Assembly: GCA_963691705.1 (NCBI GenBank)
Contig: OY829542.1
Span: forward strand, 39,046,579 to 39,110,578
DNA length: 64,000 nucleotides
Source of the DNA: Viola odorata
Taxonomy: Eukaryota; Streptophyta; Magnoliopsida; Malpighiales; Violaceae
Direction of reading: 5' to 3'
In this document: positions 31,807 to 42,410 of the stretch, piece after piece
How the letters are laid out: the number at the start of each line of letters is the position of its first letter
Position numbering within the stretch: position 1 is the first letter of the stretch
Translations under genes and position numbers: made by a program
The notes under the pieces: generated by a model
What the model was told of the DNA's origin: nothing
Seen by the model: only the letters and a program-made list of their open reading frames with translations
Databases searched by the model: none

Positions 31807-32343
31807 TTTGAGTGAACAAGTAAGACGGGGCTGTTTATGAGAAGTAAAGTTCTTGTGTTAGTAGTTAAAACAATTATGAGGATGATATAAACACACAATG
31901 AACAAGTAAACATGTGATAAATGCACGAACATGCTGTATATATTGGGGCTCTGATTCCAAAAAAAAAAAAATTCTAACTAGCTAAAAGGTTCTCAGATGA
32001 TACCCTGAAAGAGGTCCCTCAGTAAATGAATATTTGATTGCTTCATCGAATCACAAAGGATCACGGGGCGCTCAACCATTTAGGGGTTCAAGTCTAAGTT
32101 AGGGTTCATGAAAGCACATTAGGACCTGGGCCCACAACGCTTCACTAATACCTTCCTAAAAATAAATTTGGTAACATGGCCTAGCAATAAGGCACTTAAA
32201 TGTGTGAAATGCATATGAACTATTTATGAAAATGAATAATAAATAACAATCATGAAAACAAATTAAATAAAGTGAGAAAATAATAATAAAAACAAACACC
32301 ATAAAACCGGCTTCGACCCTAAGTCCCTAGTGAAGTCGCCAAA
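31807..32343 (-). other. 5' leader and primer-binding site of element E
   Basis: The minus strand reads TTTGGCGACTTCACTAGGGA at about 32324-32343, one base inside the LTR end. The same PBS follows the F LTR at 38304-38323. It resembles TGGCGACTCCACTGGGGA, complementary to a plant tRNA-Arg 3' end as I recall it. The rest is an AT-rich leader with a 12-A run at 31960-31971, homologous to 38324-38690 in F. Confidence 0.7.
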
Positions 32344-32653
32344 CTGTCGCACCCCCCTTTTTCGTTGAAAACGAGTATAGGTTCGGGACGGATGCTAAGC
32401 ATAAATGGATGCTTCGGATAATGCAATGAAGTCGCCACCCTATTTTCTAAGGTTTAGGGAACTTAATCGTCATGGCATAAAAAATAAAAACTAAGGCACA
32501 TGTTGTCTAAACTTAAGAACGAAGGTTCGAGGTCGTATTATGGACTCGGGAAGGTGTTAGGCACCCAAGTCACATCCTTAAAAAGGGTACCAGTTATAAG
32601 GTTGAGAGGTGTTACTATGTTTAATTTTTTACACGAAAGTAAATAATCGCAAC

Positions 32654-32930
32654 ATGTCAACCAATCCCACGCACGGAAACGGGCAACTTTCCAATCATTT
32701 ACAAAGGTAAACGATTGTAGAGCATCAACCGAAATCCTGTTACGAAAATTGGGCCACTTTCTGATTATTTTTAACACGAAAAATGAATAACCCATCGAAG
32801 TATGTCAACCAATCCCGCGCACGAAAACGGGCCACTTTCCAATCATTTACAAGGTAAACGATCGTAGAGCGTCAACCAAAATCCTGTTGCGAAAATTGGG
32901 CCACTTTTCGATTATTCAAATGTTTTTCAC
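32654..32930. repeat. Tandem duplication in the LTR of element E
   Basis: Two units with a period of about 148 bp (ATGTCAACCAATCCC at 32654 and 32802) share CGGGC(A/C)ACTTTCCAATC, GGTAAACGAT, GTCAACC/ATCAACC, AAATCCTGTT and TTGGGCCACTTT. Confidence 0.85.
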
Positions 32931-34326
32931 AAGTGACTGGGGCCCTCAAAGGTGACGTTACATCTTAGCATTTTTCGTTGGGACATTGTTATTTCTGATC
33001 GGGACCGAAGGACGGGGTTACCGTTTGTTTGTATGCTAGAGCGGGCGTTCCCCCCTTTTTATCATCGGGCCATGCATGATTAATTATTTAATTACTACGT
33101 GATCTATTATGGAAAAACTAGCACGATACCAATTTAATGAATGCAAATAAACCATGCGGGATCGAAGCCACCATGCTCATGTATCAAAGGTATAGCAATT
33201 AATTCCTCGGCAAAAAAAAACGAGTGATTTAAACATGTTATTCATACGAGATTGATTCATTTCAATGATAATTATCATGCATACGAATATTTTGAGTTTT
33301 CTAGCATTTCTAAATATCATGCGTATGAATAATATTTGCGAAAAACATTGAATAAATAAAAAGGGGTAGAAAGCGTACTTGCATTGCGTGAATTTGATCT
33401 ACCTTACAAAACAAAAGTATTAGCGATAGTTCGATTGAAAATAAATAATGAACAAGTATAATAAACAATTAATTAACTTCAAACAAGCAAGTAATTAATT
33501 AGACGTGGCAAGTGAGAATTTTTTTTTTTAACACATGTGAGCGTATGAACACATTGATAAATAATTAACATGGAAAAATTTTAAAAAGAAAGCATACAAA
33601 AATACTCAGATGATTTAAACAATGACGTAATTATACATTAAATAGGGCACACGAGTATTTAATTAAATATATGATTTAAACATAGCATACGAGCACCCAA
33701 TAAAATAAACCCCAAAAAGTGAGTCGAATAGTTGACGAAAAATTATTTGGGTCGGGCCCACATGCTGGAATTTAATTAACATGGGCTAGGAATAATTCCT
33801 AAGCCCATGGGTTAAAACGGAAAAGGGGAACAGATGGGCTTGGCTTAAGCCAAGGCCCATCTGTGTTTTAAAAAAGAAGAAAAGGACGGGCTTGGCTCGT
33901 CACCTTTCTTCTTCCTTGCTACTGCTACTGTTCTTCTTCTTCCTTGCGCCGGCCCTACTGCCGGCGACAAGGAAGGCAACTCCGGCGACCAAACCCTCTC
34001 AAAACAGCCCCAAAAAATCACTCACCTCTCTAGTAACTCAAACCATTAATCACAGTAAGAATTTTTAATCAAAATAGTAGCCTTTTTTAGTCAAGACATC
34101 ATACAATCAAATTGAAGCAAAGGAAATGGAATTGGCATGAAAACTAAGCATGTGAGGTAAGTTTTGGCAATTTATTCATGCATTAAGACCATAAACGAAA
34201 ATTAAAGCAAAGCTAGAGTGAGAGAGCTTACCTTGTCTAAGAGAGATTTTAGCCAAGAAGGTAGTGCAAGAAATGGAGATTAAGAGGAGCTTTTTTTGGT
34301 GCCCCTCTTCTTGTTGGATGAAGCAT

Positions 34327-34337
34327 GCTATTTATAG
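34327..34337 (-). promoter_or_regulatory. TATA box of the element E LTR
   Basis: The minus strand reads CTATAAATAGC. It probably sets the start of element E transcription, directed toward the internal region. Confidence 0.6.
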
Positions 34338-34580
34338 GGGAAGGTTGAGTCGGTTGGGTGGTGAGCAAGTCGTGGTGACATGGCTTGTTTTTGCGTGGCT
34401 GAAAATGAAAGGAAGCAACGGAAAGGAGTGACTGGGCATTCTAGAAGCAGTGACAGGGTCTGATGACTAGGCTTCCTTCTCGAAGCAATGACGCAGCTGG
34501 TTCTTAGAAGCATGACAAGGCTTCGAATTGGAAAGGAGAAACTTGCGGGAAAAGAAAAAGGGAGTGGATGAATGTTTAAA

Positions 34581-34801
34581 GGAAAAAGGGCAAAATTCAC
34601 CCATATATTTGTACTTCAAGTCAGGATAAACCACTACATTTGTAAGTGAGCCAAATAAACCACTACATTTGTTTACTCTGTCAAAATTAACCATTATTAC
34701 CTAAAATATCGTGGGTTCTGTTTGGTTGATAAAAAACTATATAATGCCTTGCTGACATGGAAGTATGACATGAAAATTACTTTTTTTAAAATATGACGTG
34801 G
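34581..34801 (+). repeat. Left terminal inverted repeat of the Mutator-like element
   Basis: It pairs with 37237-37457 over about 220 bp, roughly 85-90% identical by eye. Shared blocks include ACTTCAAGTCAGGATA, AACCATTATTACCTAAAATA, TATGACATGAAAATTA and ATATGACGTGG. Confidence 0.9.
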
Positions 34802-35503
34802 ATTAGTGGTGGTGGCGGATGTTTTAAAAAAACAATATCTGTAACTACAATTAATTCATTAATTAACCACTAAAATTAAATTAAATTTCAGAACGAAGAA
34901 CAAAACAATTTTGTACCCTCATCAGATCTTCCAATATGAACTAACTTTCTTGATCAGACGGTGGATAATCATGCATCAGACACCACAATAAACTCATCAT
35001 CTTCCACGGGAGCAGGCAAGTTAAGATCTATCAGATTAGCACAACTTTTAGCAGCAACAGCAGCAGAACTGGAATTTGACATTACCAGCAGAAGAACCTA
35101 AAAGATGTGATCTTTTGTGTCCACATAATGCTTGACCATACCCAAAAACCTTGAAACAATATGGGCATTCAAAAATCCTCTCTTTCTCATCACCACCGCC
35201 ATTAATGGAGTTTGATCTAACTTCAGCTGCGTTTAAGGAGCAAATCCTTTTATGACCAATCAATGCCCTTGAAGATCGAAACAGTTTCATACATTTCTCA
35301 CATCTGAACTTTCCTCTTCGAATCTTGCTGACTTTAACATCATCTTCATCAACAACCAATCTTTTACAATCGTTTCCTCCAGTTTCTTCATCCTCATCAA
35401 TAATATTGTTGTTGCTTTTTCTTACCCAAGCGTCTCTGGAAAGCATCATTAGGCACATGGCTACATCTTCTTCAGGGGAAGTATCAGAAACAGAGCTCAG
35501 TAC

Positions 35504-36694
35504 TGTTAGCCCAAGGGCAATCTCATCTTTGTTTTGATGATTTTAGACACACAAACTAATTACCTTACTAATGCAATTTGAAGTTAAAGTGTGTGTAGTT
35601 TGCGATGGAACAAATAAGAGGCAACAAATCAAGATATCGCAAGCTCAAGATCAAGTGTACTTTAGGACTTTAATCATGTAAGTATGATTCTATTTAACAC
35701 TTGATTTATGTTCAAAATACCTCAAGGAAAGTGTGAAAAAAAGTTTTACGCAAAAACGATTTTTCAGTCAAAAGTTATTCAAGTTTTTGTAAATCAGAAA
35801 AGTGGCTAAACGTGATCACGGTTAGACCTAAACGTGAATCACGGTTAGGAGCTGTCAAAATGCTGAAACTTTCCAGAAGGTAACGTGAATCACGGTTAAG
35901 GGCTAAACGTGAATCACGGTTAGAAATTCTCTAACCGTGATCACGGTTGGTCTTAAACGTGATCACGGTAAGCATAACGGCTAGTTTTCTTAACAGCTCT
36001 TTTGTCCACTTAAAACGGATTTTTTGGCTCCATACTTTCTTGTCTGATCTTCCACTGATCTTATACTATATAATACTCATCCTAGATGAGTTAGAACTTA
36101 ACAAGAACAACTAGAATACACATTAAACACAAGAAAGATTTAGAAAGCTCTCATACTCTTTCAAAGCCAAAATCTGAGTTTTTGCAAAAGCTTACAACTT
36201 CAAACTGTCATAACGCAAGCTTTACAAATCCGAATTTACTCATTCTTGCGTTCATATTTCAAGTAAGTTTTAAGCTTTCTTTTGAGGTATTCTTGTTCAT
36301 TTATTGGTGTTGATTTATTGAATCATACATAGTTTATTTGTACACCAATTTTGTGTTACCATTTAACAATTCTCTTGTCAAGTAATCTTGATTGTGATAG
36401 GTTGTGATTGAGCCCGGAAAAATCACATTGTAAGGTTTGTTGGTTGAGCCCGCAAAAACCAAGTGTAAGGTTGTTGGTAAACCCGTGAAAACCAAAGTGA
36501 ATAGCAAGGATTGCATTCAGAAATCCTAAGAGGAGGACTCTTAGGTAGTGGAGTACAATTCAGTTGTGAATTGGAACCACTATACATCTTGTGTTGTGCT
36601 TTCCTTCCTTCCCTTGTGTGCAGAAAATTTGAAGATTTTAAAAGGATTTAAAAGGGACTATTCACCCCCCCTCTAGTCCATATATTGATTTATC
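35504..36694 (+). mobile_element. SIRE-like Ty1/copia solo LTR
   Basis: The 1,191-bp sequence begins TGTTAGCCCAAGG and ends GATTTATCA. It is flanked by perfect 5-bp copies AGTAC (35499-35503 and 36695-36699). It has the 3'-terminal TTCACCCCCCCTCTAGTC typical of SIRE-type LTRs. No internal region or PBS is adjacent. It splits the ZAT-like coding sequence in the Mutator-like element, so it is the youngest layer of this nest. Confidence 0.87.
35811..35969. repeat. Cluster of six CGTGATCACGGT-type palindromic motifs
   Basis: CGTGATCACGGT or CGTGAATCACGGT occurs at 35811, 35833, 35884, 35908, 35936 and 35958 in the SIRE-like LTR. One copy is the perfect 14-bp palindrome ACCGTGATCACGGT (35934-35947). 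Spacing is irregular (22-51 bp). Confidence 0.85.
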
Positions 36695-37236
36695 AAGTAC
36701 CGGTTCTGGCAAGCGATCCACATCGTTAAAAATCTTAGCTTTCTTGAGAACTCGATCAAAATTCTAATGTTTCTAGCTGTTCGGCTTCTCTTCTCTTGGA
36801 TCATTTCCGAGTTGGATTTCATGACTCAGTCTCGCTCTCTCTGTCTAGCACAACAGACCCAGGAGCAGCAGAATCGATTGCGAAAGAGAACTCAGGATCT
36901 GCAAGTAGGAAACTCTTTTTCGAATTCTCTCTCAATCCATAACCCAAATAAGTACTCTTCTCTTGAAGAACTTCGACAACAAACCCTCTGTTCTTGTTGC
37001 TGCTAATTCCAATTTCTTGCTGCTCTTCTTCTTCTTCTTCGCCGAAAAAAGAGGAAAACGAGGAGGTGGAAGAGGGAGAGTGGCTAAGTGGGCCTTCACG
37101 TGACCACCTAAAGCTCTGCCATTAGAGAAACTTCTGGTGCAGAGCTTGCATTGGTGCTTGCTCCTCTCCATGGAAGTAGAGCAAGCAAGCAAGCAACTAA
37201 GCAAGATGAAAGGAAAATCTTTTCCTTTTCTTTCAG

Positions 37237-37457
37237 CCACGTCATATTTAAAAAAAATTAATTTTCATGTCATAAGTCCATATCAGCAAGGTATTATGTA
37301 ATTTTTTACCAACCAAACAGAGTTTAGGGTATTTTAGGTAATAATGGTTAATTTTGACTTAGGAAATAAATATAGTGGTTTATTTGACTCATTTACAAAT
37401 GTAATGGTCTATCCTGACTTGAAGTATAAATGCAGGGGTGAATTCTGCCCTTTTTCC
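37237..37457 (-). repeat. Right terminal inverted repeat of the Mutator-like element
   Basis: This is the inverse partner of 34581-34801. It ends CTGCCCTTTTTCC at 37457, next to the ATGTTTAAA duplication. Confidence 0.9.
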
Positions 37458-37473
37458 ATGTTTAAATCATGTG

Positions 37474-37517
37474 ACCGTTGGATGGTTGACTGAGGGAGCA
37501 GTCAACCAATCCAGCGG
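37474..37517. other. Palindrome with TTGAC arms in the element E LTR
   Basis: ACCGTTGGATGGTTGACTG and CAGTCAACCAATCCAGCGGT pair, with a short loop. It is the counterpart of 23248-23301 in the solo LTR. The Mutator-like element inserted a few bases away. Confidence 0.6.
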
Positions 37518-37919
37518 TTGATTAAAAATAAAGAAGAAAAATGCTTAGTAATTAATTATGGGCTCGATCTATCAGTGTGATGAAACTGGCGAGAAGCTCG
37601 AACGAAAGCAACTATGTTATAGAGAAAAATATGACGATCGAGATGATGTGAACAAAAATTTGAGCTCAAGTCTCTAAACGCATTTATTTTGACAAAGTGT
37701 CGAAAAGGCTCGTTCGGGACCTAATAAGACTAAAAAAGTAAAAGAACCAAAATGATTGATAAAAATGAAAGAATACGAAAGGACTAGAGCTAGGCCGAGG
37801 GATCATTAACGGTTGGTGAAAAAATAAATATAACTATAATTGTTTAAGCGAGTTAAAATGCGGGCATGCTATTGTGCAGGTGATTTGAACGTGCTAGCGT
37901 CAAAATTTAGGTACCAACA

Positions 37920-38861
37920 AATTCCGTTACAAATCAGTCCCGATCAGTCCCGACCAACGTAAAATACTAAAGCGGTGATTCCTCTAAGGGCCCAGTTACT
38001 CGTTTTCTTAAACGTAAATTTTTAAAACACCTCTTTTTTACCGGTAACCTTTTTAGGATGAGATTCGGGTGCCTAACACCTTCCCGAGTTCATAAATCGA
38101 CCCCGAACCGTTGTTCTCGGGTTTGGACCCTTTTATTGTGCCTTAGTTTTTATTTCATTTTCTTTCCTTTTTTTGGACTTAAGGTTTACCTAAACATTTA
38201 GAAATAAATAGGGTGGCGACTTCATTGCATTATGTGAGACATCCTTTTTGTCTCACATCCGTCCCGAACCAGCTCCCGTAAAATCAAAAAAAGGGTGCGA
38301 CAGTTTGGCGACTTCACTAGGGACTTTAGGGTTATAGCCTTTTTTGTTTTTTTGAGGTGTTTGTTTTAGTTATTTACTCGCTTTGATATAATTTGCTCAT
38401 GTTATTTTTTAGTCTTGTTATTTATTTAATCGCTTTGATGAAATTGTCCATGCGCACTTCATGCATAAATGCCCTACTGTCGGGCCATTTCCAAATAGAA
38501 TTAGGTTGGTGTTAGTGAAGCCTTGATGATTTGTGTCCCAGTATGATTTCATGAATCGTAAACTCGGACTTGAACCCCTAAATGGATTGAGCTCCCCGAT
38601 TCCTTTTATGATTTGGTAAGCGTTCTCATATCCATTTACTGAGCAACCATTCTTGGTATCGTCCGAGAGCCTTTCAGTTAGTTAGAAATAGTTGATGTCA
38701 CCCCAGCATGTGCATCATAATCTTATGCATGTTTGCTTCATTATTGCCATTTTTTCCATATTCTACCATTTTGATTTATTAAATTCTGCCCTTGCTATTG
38801 CTTTTATTAAATCATTATTCTAATTTTCAGTCCATTATGGATCCAGATACTACTGATTAGT
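37920..38861 (+). mobile_element. Ogre-like element F, fragment (LTR end, PBS, leader)
   Basis: 37920-38302 matches the end of the E-type LTR in the opposite orientation and ends GGGTGCGACA. A one-base spacer and the PBS TTTGGCGACTTCACTAGGGA (38304-38323) follow. The leader runs to an ATG near 38837 (MDPDTTD then stop), where the ORF1 should start. The LTR is truncated on its left, where the outer end of the E LTR abuts it. E and F are thus head to head. Confidence 0.75.
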
Positions 38862-39146
38862 TTCTTTTCTTTCCTACTTATAGAACAAAGGAATGAATGG
38901 AAGTTTCACCCTAGTCGAGGCTATGACTATAAACAAGGGCGCTTCGTGGGAGACAACCCACGTGTTCTTTTCAATATTTCTATTTTTGTTAGTTTTAATT
39001 TTTAATTCAGGATTTTAGGATATCTTTTCCTCTGGACTTACTATTTAATTCACTCTTTATTTCAGGTGTAGTGAGACTTATAAACTTGGGGGCAAGCAAG
39101 GGAATTGACGACCAGAAGAAGGTGTCGAGGAACATCAATGGTTGAG
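38862..39146 (+). mobile_element. Fragment of another gypsy element (3' region)
   Basis: It contains GGGCGCTTCGTGGGAGACAA, then CCCACG, GTTTTAATTTTTAATTCAG and AAACTTGGGGGCAAGC, wording I associate with the 3' non-coding region of Athila-type and related elements. No coding sequence. Boundaries are approximate. Confidence 0.4.
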
Positions 39147-39647
39147 CATATTTTTACCGGGGGCAAAGCAGAGAGAGCGTTAATTCGTAAACAATGAGCT
39201 CTTTGCGTCCATCATACCTTTGTTTCAGTCCATCGCTACTCAGCGGGACAGAGGAGTCCTCCTCTTACCAATTCTTCAATGATCGTTCTCCCAGCCCACG
39301 GGGACCCATCCTACTTATTCATCCAATGACTAATGGAGTTATCCCATCCCAGGTAGGACATGACGTCACACAAGGAACTTGGGCGTTATCTTCCCTAGAT
39401 AACGCCCACCCTCTAACAATAACATTCATATTTTGCCTATAAATACCTCACCATTCAAGGTGAAAAGGTAAGCCTAAGATTGCTAGTCGAACCCCTACCA
39501 TCCAGAATAGCCATTCTAACTTAAGCATCGGAGTGTCTACGCCGGAGACCCCATCCGGCGCTTTGCAGGTACACCGGACGCCAAGAACAGAGATTCCGAA
39601 TGAATATTTTCCTCACCCACCCCTCTCCAAAAGTCCAAATCTTATCA
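39147..39647 (+). repeat. 5' LTR of element D (left end uncertain)
   Basis: The right end CTTATCA and the blocks CTATAAATACC (39437-39447), GGTAAGCCTAAGAT, TTAAGCATCGGAGTGT and CCGGCGCTTTGCAGG match the LTRs of C. It has no 72-bp duplication. The left end cannot be defined because similarity fades toward about 39147. Confidence 0.7.
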
Positions 39648-39733
39648 AATTGGTGTTTTCATTGAGAGCTTTGGTTCAATTAAGTGAGCGTCCTTAATAA
39701 CCAAGCTCTATTTTTTTTGGAAATCAAAGGATC

Positions 39734-41701
39734 ATGGCTTCTGATTCAGAATCTACACTTCCTCATCCTCACGGCGTTCTTTTCGCTCCTTGTAGGGAAC
39801 TTTTTCCCTCTACTTCTGTCAATATTTATACCGTAGTACAGGGAACTCCTTCTAGGCAAATGGATTTCCTCTTTGGACCAACAATGGGAACATCATTCCC
39901 TACACGACTACTCCACCTTCCCAAATGGTTGGATCTAGTTTTTCTACTCCCCCACCGATGGGATCTATGATCGATAGCGCTAACAACCCTTGGGCGAACT
40001 CTTTGTTAGCTCTGTGTTCCCAAGTGGACTAGTTGACCGCATTAGTTGCTGGATCGACTCCCAATGCCTCAGGACCGACTATCCCCCCTCATTTGACATT
40101 CACTTTTACCCCGTCTATTGCCACTGATCGGCCGCTATCACCTCAGCAACACGGGAGCACCCCATTGACCCTGTCCATGACGACGGCCCCCGTCAACTTC
40201 GCGCAACTTGTTCATGGATGGGTAGAACCTTCCGCGTCGCATGCGCGAGAAATTCCCATATCTCAAGAAGAACGTTGGCATGGCGAATATAGAGATCGTT
40301 GGGATGGCAAGCGAGATGTAATGGTAAGGGACGTATCCCCCAGACGCAATGAAAGATCAAGTAGTATGAGATATCAAACCCGTTCGCTGAGAAGTCGCAG
40401 CCGGTCCCCCAGACGACACCATGCACCTGATCCTCGAGGCCAGAGGCATCATCTAGAAATTTCTCCTCCCCGTCATCCTCGTGAAATCCCTGATGATAAC
40501 ACGGGTCATCCGTTCAGCTATCGCATAAGGCTCGTACAGTTCCAAACTCATAGTGATGCGGCCTTGTGCTAGATATTTATCATAACATTATAAGGAATCG
40601 TACGTCTTTGGTTTGATAGGATCCCGGCCGGATTTGTCAATAGTTTTTCGCAGTTGGAAGCTAAGTTTTGAAGCCGGTTCAGCACGGCCATTCCTATTAG
40701 GAAGTCCGCTGCAGTCTTGTTCGATATACACCGAGGACCCCAGGAATCTCTAAAAGAGTTCCTTAGACGTTTCGATATGGAGATGTCATTAACGCCTTTA
40801 TTTCACTGTGGATGCCTTGAAGAGAAACTGTTGTTATGGAAAATTACGAGACACATTAATGGTGGACCCCCTGTGACTTTAGACGCGCTAAGGTTGAAGG
40901 CTCATAATTATGCGAGGATGGAGGAGGAGAAAAATAGGGATAACAATCTAAATGTGTCACAAAACGTGGCCCGTGCATCTAGCGCAGCCCTTGACGCCTG
41001 TGCCATTGACGATTACGCCCAGAAAAAATATCATATCCCTAGAGCCTCGAACCGGCAAAGAGGCAACTCTTCAAGGGAAGACCCGACAACTTCCCCACTC
41101 AGCAACAAGCAGATCTGCCCAAGGGCCGAGTCTATGACCCTGATCTTCCTTTCCTCATACTCCCGAGAGCGGAAATCTTAGCAATCGTTCAACAACGAAA
41201 TCTGCCTATCCGTTATCCAGCCCTTATGAAACCCGGGGTAATAATGGGAGGAAGAGAAAACACTTTTTGTAAGTTCCATAAAGTGAAGGGACACTCCACA
41301 GACGTGTGTAGAGAGTTAAAGTTGGCGATAGAGCGTCTAGTGGAAGAAGGATATCTCGGAGAATTTGCCACTAAGGCGAGAGAAGAAGCCAGGAATAACT
41401 CGACGAATAGGGCCCCAGACAGCAGACAAGCGCCTCCTCACACCCTAGGAGACAACGCCACTTCTCGTGGGAGAGTTAGGGAGGCATTAGGAATCCATGA
41501 TGAGGATATTCCCATCATTAACATCATAGTTGGGGGCACACCATATCTGGATGAGTTTGTGCCGTTAACACCCACCACTAGAGAGAAGCGTAAACGTGAA
41601 GGCGCTTTAGTGAAAAATGAGGCAATAAATGCCCTAGATCGAATGGTATTGTCCTTCTCCGAGGAAGACGAGAAAGGTGTTGTTTTTCCGCATAATGATG
41701 C
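39734..41701 (+). pseudogene. gag of element D (5' part)
   Basis: It starts MASDSESTLPHPHG at 39734. An early stop and frame change lie near 39968-40032. The Arg/Ser-rich tract is present (TRSLRSRSRSPRRHHA). A deletion removes the segment between GHPFSYRIR and VQFQTHSD near 40530. The zinc knuckle CKFHKVKGHSTDVC lies near 41268-41312. At the position where A and C have stops after LSPQ/LSPR, D reads CAA CAC and stays open. The frame continues into 57172 once element C is removed. Confidence 0.8.
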
Positions 41702-42322
41702 TGATAACAATAGACCTATCTCCAAGGGAATTTTCGTCTTCATACCCCGTATTAGGGACCAGACTCTGTTGCCCTTACCGGGCAGGTAGCCTCGAGGCCA
41801 TTACCTCTCAGCATACGGTTAACGTTGGGATGGTCGACATCAACGGAGGGGGGGGGTCTCACACTTTATCCATCCTTACGAACGACGCTTTCCCATCCCA
41901 GCGGTGGTACGACATCCCATACCAAGCGCAAGCGTTACCCTCCCGCCTAGCGAACACCCCTTAACGAGAAATTTCAACCGCTTGTCAAATCGGATATCCC
42001 CTCTAGCGAGATTTTCTTAGGAAAGATCCCCTTTTCTGCCTATAAATGCCCCCTGGATCGAAGAAGAAGGTAAGCCTAAGATCGCTACTCGAACCCCTGC
42101 TAGTTGGAATAATCTTACTGCCTTAAGCATCGGAGTGTTTACACCGGAGACCCCCTCCGGCGCCTTGCAGGAATCTCGGACGATGGTGAACAGTGGAACT
42201 AGCAAGCCATCTTCCCCCATTATCCTTCAACAAGACTTTAAATCTTATCAAAGTATGGTGAACAGTGGAACCAACAAGCCATCTTCCCCAATTATCCTTC
42301 AACAAGACTTTAAATCTTATCA
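41702..42322 (+). repeat. 5' LTR of element C
   Basis: It begins TGATAACAATAGACC and ends AATCTTATCA. The TATA box TATAAATGCC is at 42041-42050. A 72-bp tandem duplication (units at 42183 and 42255) covers the LTR end; each unit ends CTTATCAAAGT, so the inner copy contains an LTR end plus four bases of post-LTR sequence. A G-run lies at 41848-41856. Confidence 0.9.
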
Positions 42323-42410
42323 AAGTGGTGCTTTCATTGAGAGCTTTGGCCCTATTAAGTGAGCGTCCTTAATAGCCAAGCTCAGTATTTTCTTTGAAGA
42401 TTGCGGGATT

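Larger units (their letters stand above)
34969..37171 (-). pseudogene. ZAT-type C2H2 zinc-finger repressor gene, captured and decayed
   Basis: It starts MERSKHQCKLC at 37169-37171. Finger 1 is CKLCTRSFSNGRALGGHVKAH. A frameshift near 36960 precedes YGLRENSKKSF and SETES, then two TGA codons likely from CGA. A SIRE-like solo LTR (35504-36694) splits the gene. After it come SVSDTSPEEDVAMCLMMLSR, finger 2 (CEKCMKLFRSSRALIGHKRIC, last His replaced by Cys) and finger 3 (CPYCFKVFGYGQALCGHKRS then His; QALCGH for QALGGH). A frameshift near 35060 precedes the EAR-type DLNLPAP motif and the stop at 34969. The family encodes nuclear repressors that bind DNA in stress and growth responses. It resembles the ZAT1/4/9 group; intronless, as usual. 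Confidence 0.85.
34581..37457. mobile_element. Mutator-like element (Pack-MULE type) carrying a ZAT-like gene
   Basis: The termini GGAAAAAGGGCAAAATTCAC and GTGAATTCTGCCCTTTTTCC are the ends of terminal inverted repeats of about 220 bp. A perfect 9-bp duplication ATGTTTAAA flanks it (34572-34580 and 37458-37466), the length typical of Mutator elements. No transposase is present, so it is non-autonomous. The cargo is a decayed C2H2 zinc-finger gene. It sits inside the 5' LTR of element E. A later SIRE-like insertion (35504-36694) lies inside it. Confidence 0.9.
25319..37919 (-). mobile_element. Ogre-like Ty3/gypsy element E, truncated
   Basis: In the sense (minus) direction: long 5' LTR (32345-37919, containing a Mutator-like insertion), PBS, leader, ORF1 (30063-31806), spacer, gag (27182-29026) and protease region (25319-26992). 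RT, RNase H, integrase and the 3' LTR are missing; the left end stops at the small inverted-repeat element. ORF1 upstream of gag, long LTRs and a PBS that looks complementary to a tRNA-Arg 3' end are features reported for Ogre elements. All reading frames carry lesions. Confidence 0.8.
32345..37919 (-). repeat. 5' LTR of element E (interrupted by a Mutator-like element)
   Basis: It starts TGTCGCACCCCCC at 32345 and ends GTACCAACA at 37919 on the plus strand. Without the insertion (34581-37457) and one target duplication it is about 2.69 kb. It is homologous to the solo LTR at 21361-23811, including the U3 palindrome and U5 blocks. The stretch 37467-37919 belongs to this LTR and not to the Mutator-like element. 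Confidence 0.78.
39147..41701 (+). mobile_element. Tat-type element D, left part
   Basis: It holds the 5' LTR (truncated at left), a primer-binding region and gag up to FPHNDA, where element C inserted. It continues at 57167 after element C, and both sides carry the GATGC duplication. Confidence 0.85.

Noticed and set aside
35811..35969. Possible CRISPR-like array from the repeated CGTGATCACGGT motif
   Set aside because: Repeats are short, imperfect and palindromic with spacing from 22 to 51 bp inside a plant LTR; no CRISPR context exists.
36767..37006. Plus-strand ORF in the Mutator-like element
   Set aside because: It is the reverse complement of the decayed ZAT-like coding region.
39194..39442. 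82-codon ORF upstream of gag in element D
   Set aside because: It lies inside the LTR of D and ends at the TATA box. No counterpart is open in the LTRs of B or C.
42069..42074. Conserved GGTAAG in Tat LTRs as a 5' splice donor
   Set aside because: It lies only 20-30 nt downstream of the TATA box, near the expected transcription start, so a functional donor exon would be almost absent. It is noted only as a conserved motif.
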